A stretch of DNA of 5,471 nucleotides from Deltaproteobacteria bacterium (GTDB lineage: Bacteria > UBA10199 > DSSB01), in contig JAIOPF010000270.1 of NCBI GenBank assembly GCA_021414045.1, positions 1 through 5,471 of the forward strand, in the 5' to 3' direction. Shown here piece after piece: positions 1-5,471 of the stretch. The notes beneath the pieces are model-generated. The model saw only the letters and a program-made list of their open reading frames with translations, was not told where the DNA came from and searched no databases. How positions within the stretch are numbered: the first letter of the stretch is position 1; every line of letters starts with the position of its first letter. A program made the position numbers and the translations under genes.

Positions 1-2087
1 GCTGTCCGGATTCACGATATCATCGGTGGCCACGTAGGTGTAATCGTAAGCGCCTCCGGTGGTGGAGGTCGGATCCGGGGTCAAAGGGAAGGTGCCGATA
101 TGACCGAAAGCCAGGGGAGTGATCTCGTCGCCGGCCATCGAGGTCATTAAATTCCCAACGCCCAACTTTTCGATCACCGGGGCGTAATCCGTCACGAAAT
201 CATGATCGGAGGAGACCAGGATATCCATGCCCTCCGCCAAGCCCGCGTAGACGCGGGATTCGAGGCTCCAGGCGGAATCCGCGCTCTTGATGCCGTGCAT
301 ATGGAAGTCCGCCCCGACGAAGCCGGCGGTGTCGACGACCTTTTTCAGGTCGGCGTTCACCGCGACGGTCCCTCCCGGCGCGACGGTGATCCGTTGCTTG
401 AACACGGAGTATTCCGGACCGTGCGTCACGTAAATTTCATAAGTGCCGGGTTCGAGGCGAAATTGATTTCCGCCCATCACGCGATGGTGGGCGCGAGGCG
501 CGAGATTCCCGCTCGGATCGATGTAGAGCAAGTCGACGATGCCATAAGGACGCTCTTCCAAGTTGACGTCGCCGAATTTCCCGAAGTTTCCGGGCTGCCC
601 CGCCGGATGAATCGGGCTCGGTTCGAAACCGACCACCGTGATGCGGGCGGGAATGGGCGAACCGCCCTCGCTGGCGCTGACGCTCACCGAACCCGTATCG
701 CCCAAGCTGCACTTGACGCCGGTGATGGTATTCGCCGTGCTGTCCAAGCTTCCACCGGTGCATTTTCCGGCCTTGGGGCCGCCGGCGAAGGCGTAACCTT
801 CTTTATAGACCTGAACCGTGTAGGTCCCGGAACCGAACATCTTGTCTTTCAAGTCGCGGCCGCTGGAAAGGTCGGCCGCGAAGTTTCCATCGGCGTCCGA
901 CATGGCCACGGTCACGGGCCCTTGGTTCGCGGGATCGGGATCGGAAGTATCGAAGACCACGACGCGAGCCTTCACGATGGGATGGTTCGCGGCGTCGACG
1001 ACCTGGCCGCTCATGCGCAGCTTCGAGACCCCGAGGGCGTTGAACCCGCCGTCGATGACGCTAGCAACGTCGCCCGTGCCAACGACGAAATAACGGGTGA
1101 TGGTGCGGCTGCCCGGCTCTATCGAAAAATTAACCTTCGGGTCGGTGCCCGCTCCGATCGGAAGCACGCTGAGCAAGCCCTCGCCCAAGACGACCGGCGT
1201 CACGCCGGAAACCGTCAAGGATGTCGAGGTCTGCAACGTCCCGTCTTCCTTCATGAACTGGATGGGATTGTAGAAATAGCCGTAACTGACGCCGACGTTG
1301 TCTTCCAGGCCCTCATAGATCAGCGCGGAGATCGGCTCGACGCGCGGAGTCTTGACGAAGCCCATCTTGGGGACGAAAGGCTCGAGCGTGCCGGAACCGT
1401 TCACCCAATCGCCCACCGGCATCTTGACGGGGTCCTTGCCGTTGTTCTCGAAACGCGTCTCGATGATGACGTAATTCGAATCGGGCTTCAGGGTGTATTC
1501 GGTCACGATGATGGGATTCAAGCCGCGCAGCTCGGGGACGTTCTTGAAGGGATTGAAAATATCGTCGAAACGCGGCGAGAAGAAAAGTTCGGTGCCGACG
1601 AAGATCTTCGCGAAGGGAACGATGATGTTCGTCGCACGACGATGGGCCCATTGGCGAAATCCGCGTTGATGATCTCTAGGCGTCGGTAGTTGACGGTCCA
1701 GGAAAGATTGACCAGGGGAAAGATGGTCCCGAATTGGTCTTGTCCCGGCTCGGAGCTGGGACGAAAAACGTCGGCATCGAGGATGTTGCCGCCGAAGAGA
1801 CCGACACCGGTGTTGCGGGTCGGCTTCTGCAAAATGATTCGGATCTTGTCGTTCTGAAGGAGGATGTCTCCCTGTTGCCCCTGAGCCAACGAACCGCCGA
1901 ACAAGAATTTTCCGTCGTTGACGATGCCGGCGCCGCGAAAACTATCGGGAGTCCCGCTGACGTTGGGGCCGAAAACGCCGCCTTCGATATTCAGGTCGCC
2001 GCCGCCCGATCCCCCGCAATTCAGGAGGGCCATCAGGCACATCGCCGAGAAGACCAAATTTCCGATTCGAAAAAATTTCCCTAACAT
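1..2087 (-). CDS. Secreted lipoprotein with C-terminal CehA/McbA-type PHP metallohydrolase domain; 3' end outside window, one apparent frameshift
   Basis: About 695 residues are visible and the gene runs off the left edge. The start at 2087 is chosen because AGGAGG lies 10 bases upstream and a signal peptide follows at once (MLGKFFRIGN, then a hydrophobic stretch to LLNC, Cys24). Asn before the Cys is not the classical lipobox residue, but the Gly/Ser-rich linker after it fits a lipoprotein. Residues about 35-150 form an N-terminal domain (motifs QNDKIRIILQ, GGNILDADVFRP). About 350-435 resemble a carboxypeptidase-regulatory-like beta-sandwich (SGQVVDAANHPIVKARV, SDADGNF, GTYTVQVYKEGY). A second beta-rich stretch (LEPGTYEIYVTHGPEYS) leads to PHP motifs: H-M-H at 303-295, D-H-D at 207-199, G-D-E at 132-124 and G-H-I-G near 105-94. 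These are metal ligands in PHP hydrolases; later ligands lie outside. The codons are read in one frame from 2087 to about 1640 and in another from about 1627 to 1. Substrate is unknown; location is probably periplasmic or outer-membrane. Confidence 0.85.
1627..1642 (-). other. Apparent one-base deletion (frame break) in the lipoprotein gene
   Basis: Before this point the gene reads sensibly in one frame (EIINADFANGPIVV). If kept, that frame turns into Arg/Ser-rich nonsense and stops at 1520-1518. The neighbouring frame becomes sensible from here (NIIVPFAKIFVGTELFF) and stays open to base 1, through the beta-sandwich and PHP motifs. Upstream of this point that second frame gives basic, low-quality sequence. 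Adding one base near the minus-strand run GTGCGACGAAC restores a continuous protein. No convincing slippery heptamer is visible, so a sequencing or assembly indel, or a true mutation, is likelier than programmed frameshifting. Confidence 0.85.
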
Positions 2088-2097
2088 GAAGCGGAAT

Positions 2098-2103
2098 CCT
2101 CCT
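2098..2103 (-). promoter_or_regulatory. Ribosome binding site of the lipoprotein gene
   Basis: Minus-strand AGGAGG lies 10 bases before the ATG at 2087. It decides the start: the in-frame ATG at 2168, directly after the upstream gene's stop, has no such site and would place 27 extra residues in front of the signal peptide. Confidence 0.8.
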
Positions 2104-2168
2104 GCACCGACCCAAAGGAACACCAAGGATTTTATCGGCTTAAACCCGGCGAAGTTGCCACCGCTCAT

Positions 2169-3401
2169 TCATTGCGGCCTGGCTGGGCCCGTATTGCCGT
2201 AAAAGTGCTGATTTTGCTCCCAAACTCCGTGATGGTCCCGGGTGTAGCGCTTGTTGATCAACTCTTCGGCCCGGGGATCGGAGCTCTCGGTCAGTATGAA
2301 AAATGCCGCGGCGCGTAAAGCCGGTAAAGGACTGTCCAGGAGGGGGATCACGAGCGGAACCGCCTGGGAACTGCCCATTTTCCCCAAGGCCAGCACCGCC
2401 TGGGCCCTCAAGACTTCCTCTCCTTGGGGCACCTGCTTGAGAAGCAGGCTTTCATAACCCGGCGTCTTGTTCTCGGCCATTCGATCCATGGCGGTTTTTT
2501 TCACCTCGACGGCGAAAGGTCCCGCAAGGACTCCGGCGACGAACTCCTCGGCGGCGGAATCCTTCTTCGACAGGATAAGGCCCAAGACTGAATTTTTTTC
2601 GTTGTCATTCGAGTGACGAAAATCGTCGGCAAGCCGGTCCACTGGCCGGGGAAAACCCAGGCGATCCAGGGCTCGTATCGCCGCCCATTTCGCGGGCGAA
2701 GGTGGAGCGTCGGAGATTTTCCGCAAGGCCTGAACGCCGGGAGCCCCGCCGGAGTTTTCGAGAGCCTTCACCAAGGCCACTTTGGCGGCGTCCGGAAGGG
2801 GACGTTCAAGAATGGCCGTCGAGATCGCCTCGATCTCCTCTCCGGTGAAATCTATCTTCCCAGCTCCCGCCAAGGCCAGCGCGGCGTCCCCCGAAAGACG
2901 CGGGTTGGAACCCTCCAGGGCTTGCAACAAAATCGCGTAGCGTTTCGCGGATTCGGTTTGGAGATATCGCGACGCCAGCGTCGCCGTCTCGTCGGAATTC
3001 GGAAGCACGCCGCTGGGTCCGCCCAACAACCGGTAATCGTAACCCTGCCGGCTCAAGGCTTGATAGGCGGTGAAGGCCGGGATCTTCCCCAAAAAAACCA
3101 AAAATTCTCCCTCCGAAGGCAGTCTCGCGGGCTCGCCCGGCGTGAGCGATTCGTCCATCACGCCCAGGGACCGCATATCCTGCGGCCCCTTCAAAACCCG
3201 GGAGGCTTTTAACTGGTATAAATAGAAGCGTTGCTCGGCTTTCGGAACTTGAGACGACTTGACCTTGGCCAAGACCACCACCGAAGAATTTTCGAGGAGG
3301 GCGAAAAAATTTTTGGGGTCGGAATCGCTCAGCAAGGCGCTCAGCGGTGACGCGATGAGGCAAAAAAATAGGGCCAGAAACAATGATAAAGGCTTTCTCA
3401 T
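2169..3401 (-). CDS. Exported HEAT-repeat-like protein, function unknown
   Basis: The protein has 410 residues from the ATG at 3401. A typical signal peptide covers residues 1-22 (MRK, hydrophobic core, then PLSA) with cleavage likely before LLSD, so the protein is probably periplasmic. Residues about 28-130 look beta-rich: a VVVLAKVKSS strand, then LKASRVLKG, then GEFLVFLGK. This pattern (strand, 'RVLKG', 'G-E-x-L-V-F-L') recurs in exported proteins of unknown function. Residues about 145-385 are Ala/Leu-rich paired helices in HEAT style (GDAALALAGAG, KWAAIRALDRLG, RAQAVLALGKMG, PALRAAAFFILTESSDPRAEELI). The tail ends RPQ. HEAT repeats usually serve protein binding; no catalytic motif is seen. 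An in-frame TTG at 3437 was rejected as start because it lies just after a terminator and before the signal peptide. The Shine-Dalgarno for 3401 is weak. The stop is 81 bases before the lipoprotein start with no terminator between, so the two are probably co-transcribed and may act together in the envelope. Confidence 0.85.
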   Translation of the reverse strand: MRKPLSLFLALFFCLIASPLSALLSDSDPKNFFALLENSSVVVLAKVKSSQVPKAEQRFYLYQLKASRVLKGPQDMRSLGVMDESLTPGEPARLPSEGEFLVFLGKIPAFTAYQALSRQGYDYRLLGGPSGVLPNSDETATLASRYLQTESAKRYAILLQALEGSNPRLSGDAALALAGAGKIDFTGEEIEAISTAILERPLPDAAKVALVKALENSGGAPGVQALRKISDAPPSPAKWAAIRALDRLGFPRPVDRLADDFRHSNDNEKNSVLGLILSKKDSAAEEFVAGVLAGPFAVEVKKTAMDRMAENKTPGYESLLLKQVPQGEEVLRAQAVLALGKMGSSQAVPLVIPLLDSPLPALRAAAFFILTESSDPRAEELINKRYTRDHHGVWEQNQHFYGNTGPARPQ

Positions 3402-3408
3402 CCGTTCC

Positions 3409-3437
3409 AGGATAGCACGGGTCCGAGGCCCCTCCAA
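3409..3437 (-). promoter_or_regulatory. Possible weak housekeeping promoter for the HEAT-like gene
   Basis: The minus strand reads TTGGAG, 17 bases, TATCCT between the hsp20 terminator and the ATG at 3401. The match to TTGACA/TATAAT is partial (3/6 and 4/6). It would start the transcript within a few bases of the ATG, making it almost leaderless. It is reported because the upstream terminator implies that this gene needs its own promoter or read-through; no better candidate is seen. Confidence 0.2.
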
Positions 3438-3444
3438 CGAGGAT

Positions 3445-3482
3445 AAAAAAATAGGGACGGCCTACGGGTGCCGCCCCTATTT
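3445..3482 (-). terminator. Rho-independent terminator of hsp20
   Basis: On the minus strand an 11-bp stem (ATAGGGGCGGC with GCCGTCCCTAT, one G-U pair), extendable by two A-U pairs, encloses an 8-base loop and is followed by seven T (3451-3445). It sits about 115 bases after the hsp20 stop and 44 bases before the next start, so it ends the hsp20 transcript. The plus-strand side lacks a clear T-run. Confidence 0.85.
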
Positions 3483-3595
3483 CAATCACTCTCCCGATTT
3501 CTTCAAGGCCCGTAGGAGGGTTCATGGCCTGAGGATTTGGCCATCAAGAGGAGACGGTCCCTCACCTCGGCAAGGCTAGAAACCGCCTCAGGCAT
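3483..3595 (-). other. Structured 3' untranslated region of hsp20 or possible small RNA
   Basis: No coding sequence is supported here. A perfect 8-bp inverted repeat (GCCTGAGG at 3527-3534, CCTCAGGC at 3586-3593) encloses smaller pairings on the minus strand (CGGT with ACCG, CCT with AGG). A further 8 bases at 3509-3516 are the exact complement of 3461-3468, which is mostly the loop of the following terminator. With the terminator this could be a folded RNA of about 150 bases. I found no convincing dedicated promoter and recognise no known RNA family. Confidence 0.35.
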
Positions 3596-4042
3596 TTAGC
3601 TGACTTCAACTTTGATTTCCCGCGGCGTCGCTTCCGGTTTCTTCGGGACCTTCAGCTCCAAAACGCCGTCCTTCATTTTCGCCTCGATCTTGTCGGCGTC
3701 GACAGTCTTGGGCAAAGTGAAGGAGCGGAGGAAACTTCCGTAGCTTCGCTCGAGACGGTAGTAATTGTCCTTCTTCTCCTCGTTCTCGAGTTTTCGCTCG
3801 CCACGCAGAGTCAGCACGCCTTCACGCACGCTGATCTTGACGTTTTCTTTTTTCAAGCCGGGGAGCTCCGCATGAATCCGTAGAGCCTCGGCGTCTTCGT
3901 AAATATCGACGGCGGGCGACCACTCGGATGCGGTCTCCGTTTCCTCGTCGGTGGCCCGGCTGAGGCCCCAAAAAAGGCGCCCCACCTCGTCGGGCAGGTT
4001 CCAGGCATTTCGAAAGGGTTGATAAACTTGTAGGCGCGTCAT
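3596..4042 (-). CDS. Small heat shock protein, Hsp20/alpha-crystallin family
   Basis: This 148-residue protein is an ATP-independent holdase that binds unfolding proteins in the cytoplasm and keeps them refoldable by DnaK/ClpB-type chaperones (family knowledge). A variable N-terminal arm of about 40 residues (MTRLQVYQPFRNAW) precedes the alpha-crystallin domain at about 42-135: WSPAVDIYED, AELPGLKKENVKI, GVLTLRGER, YRLERSYGSFLRSFTLP, and the signature KDGVLEL at 124-130. The short tail carries an I-x-V motif (REIKVEVS), which docks neighbouring dimers in oligomers. Length and order are normal for the family. The start is the ATG at 4042: the ATG four codons upstream (4054) contains the ribosome binding site GGAGG itself. 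The gene has its own heat-shock promoter, structured leader and terminator, so it is probably monocistronic. The same class is often called hspA, hsp18 or ibpA; I assign no specific symbol. Confidence 0.97.
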   Translation of the reverse strand: MTRLQVYQPFRNAWNLPDEVGRLFWGLSRATDEETETASEWSPAVDIYEDAEALRIHAELPGLKKENVKISVREGVLTLRGERKLENEEKKDNYYRLERSYGSFLRSFTLPKTVDADKIEAKMKDGVLELKVPKKPEATPREIKVEVS

Positions 4043-5471
4043 AAAAACCTCCATTTTTCAATAAATTCGGTGGATTTCCCAAATTCCGACGCCAGTCTCG
4101 GCGTCGTTTTTGAAAATGAGGTCGTCGCGGAAAATGTCAAGAGGGCGCTAAAAATCTTGGGTGCGCGAAATTCCAATTCTTTGGTGATATTAACAAATGG
4201 ATCCCGCGGCAGTCGAGACGCTCGCGAAGCGTCGGTCGGTGCTTGGGGATTATAGGTTCTCCGGATTCGACTTCCCCAAAGACTTCCTGAAGACGTTCGG
4301 CGTTGTCGAGAGCTAGCGTGTGGACCCAGAAGGGAGAAACCTCGTCCTTCTCGTACAAATGTTCGCGGAAGGCGTTCAGGAGGTCCGCCTCATCGTCGTC
4401 CTTGAGATTTTCGAGCTGCTTTTTAAGGCGGTCAACCAAGGTGGCCTTCGCCAAATCCGGCATCAATCCGTCGCCATCGCGTTTTCGTTCTAATTCGCGG
4501 ATTTTCTGCTTCAGCTCTTGCTTGGACTTGGCCAAGCGCTCGTCCATGAAATCCTTCAAATCCTTGAGCAGCAATTTGCTTTTTCGGAGATAGTCGAGAT
4601 GTTCGGTGATTTCCTTTTCCCGACGAGCGAGAGCATCTCCGATGGAAAGACTCAATTCCTTCCGGCGCTCGGGATCCTGATGGGGCATCAAGGCCATCAA
4701 CACGAAAATCGTATTCAACAAGCGATCTGGATCCTTGAAATTCAAGCCGATCGTGGCCTTTCCCATGAAGCTAGCCAAGGCTTCCCGAGGTAGGTGTCGG
4801 GCGGAATCCTTGATGGCGCGAATCGCCAAATAAGAATTATGGTCTCCAACGTCCCGCAAATAATCCCAAAAAATTTCCATCCGCGCCAATCTTTGCTCCG
4901 GCGGGAGATGAGGCATCGCTTGAGCCAGGAACTGCAGGGATTCGACGGCGATGGCCTCGTCATTATTGCGATCATAGGCCTTGGCTTGCTGAAGGTATTG
5001 TTCCGATTGGCGGACCTGCTCGAGCAGTTTCTCGGGTGTCGTCGCGGCGATCTCGGCTCGGAAACCCTGGATATCCTTGATCCTCCCGGCTGGCGCGACA
5101 TAGTGATCCCGAATGGCCTTGGCTCCCCAGAACAGCAGCCCGCCCACCGCGGCGGTGGCAAGCACCGTCGCCACCTGCGCCTCGATGCTCGAGGCGTGAG
5201 GCGCGCCTTCCGTTCCTTGGGCGAAGGCGATTCGCTCGGACAAGAAGGCGGATACGCCGCCGACCTTCGCGAGCCAGGAGGGCAAGGCCGGACGGCCAAA
5301 TTTTCCGGCAAACCCAGGGATCTCCCGAGGACTTTCCACCCTTTCGCTCGCGCGCAAGGCCAGCCCGGCGCGCAGGTCCATTTCCCTTTGGAATCCCGCG
5401 AAACGCGGGCCCAACATCGATTGACCGAGATGGCCGCCGACGCCCAAGCTGAACATCGACGCGAGGGTGTC

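Overview
The window is GC-rich (roughly 55-60 % by eye) bacterial DNA. All four supported protein genes lie on the minus strand, so transcription runs from the right edge to the left. I see no tRNA, rRNA, CRISPR array, insertion sequence or integrase. A heat-shock-sigma (RpoH-like) promoter, Shine-Dalgarno sites, a lipoprotein signal and a secreted PHP-type metallohydrolase suggest a Gram-negative bacterium of proteobacterial or former-deltaproteobacterial/myxobacterial type. That placement is inference; there is no marker gene here.

Right to left: (1) 5471-4137, the 3' part of an unrecognised protein with one predicted transmembrane segment and a long charged helical/coiled-coil C-terminal half; its start is outside the window. 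(2) 4042-3596, a small heat shock protein (Hsp20/alpha-crystallin family) in its own transcription unit. It has a sigma-32-like promoter (4141-4114) whose -35 overlaps the stop codon of gene 1, a perfect inverted repeat at the predicted transcript 5' end (4106-4087), a leader hairpin that can mask the ribosome binding site (4077-4044), and a strong Rho-independent terminator (3482-3445). (3) 3401-2169, an exported protein with a beta-rich N-terminal domain and HEAT-like helical repeats. (4) 2087 to the left edge, a large lipoprotein that ends, as far as visible, in the metal-binding motifs of a CehA/McbA-type PHP metallohydrolase. Genes 3 and 4 have no terminator between them and are probably one operon.

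The two most notable points are the Hsp20 leader, which looks like a dual transcriptional and translational heat switch (RpoH-like promoter plus a possible RNA thermometer), and a one-base frame break near 1627-1642 in the lipoprotein gene. The lipoprotein reads sensibly in one frame before that point and in another frame for more than 1600 bases after it. The 194-base gap after hsp20 also holds more inverted-repeat structure than a plain terminator needs.
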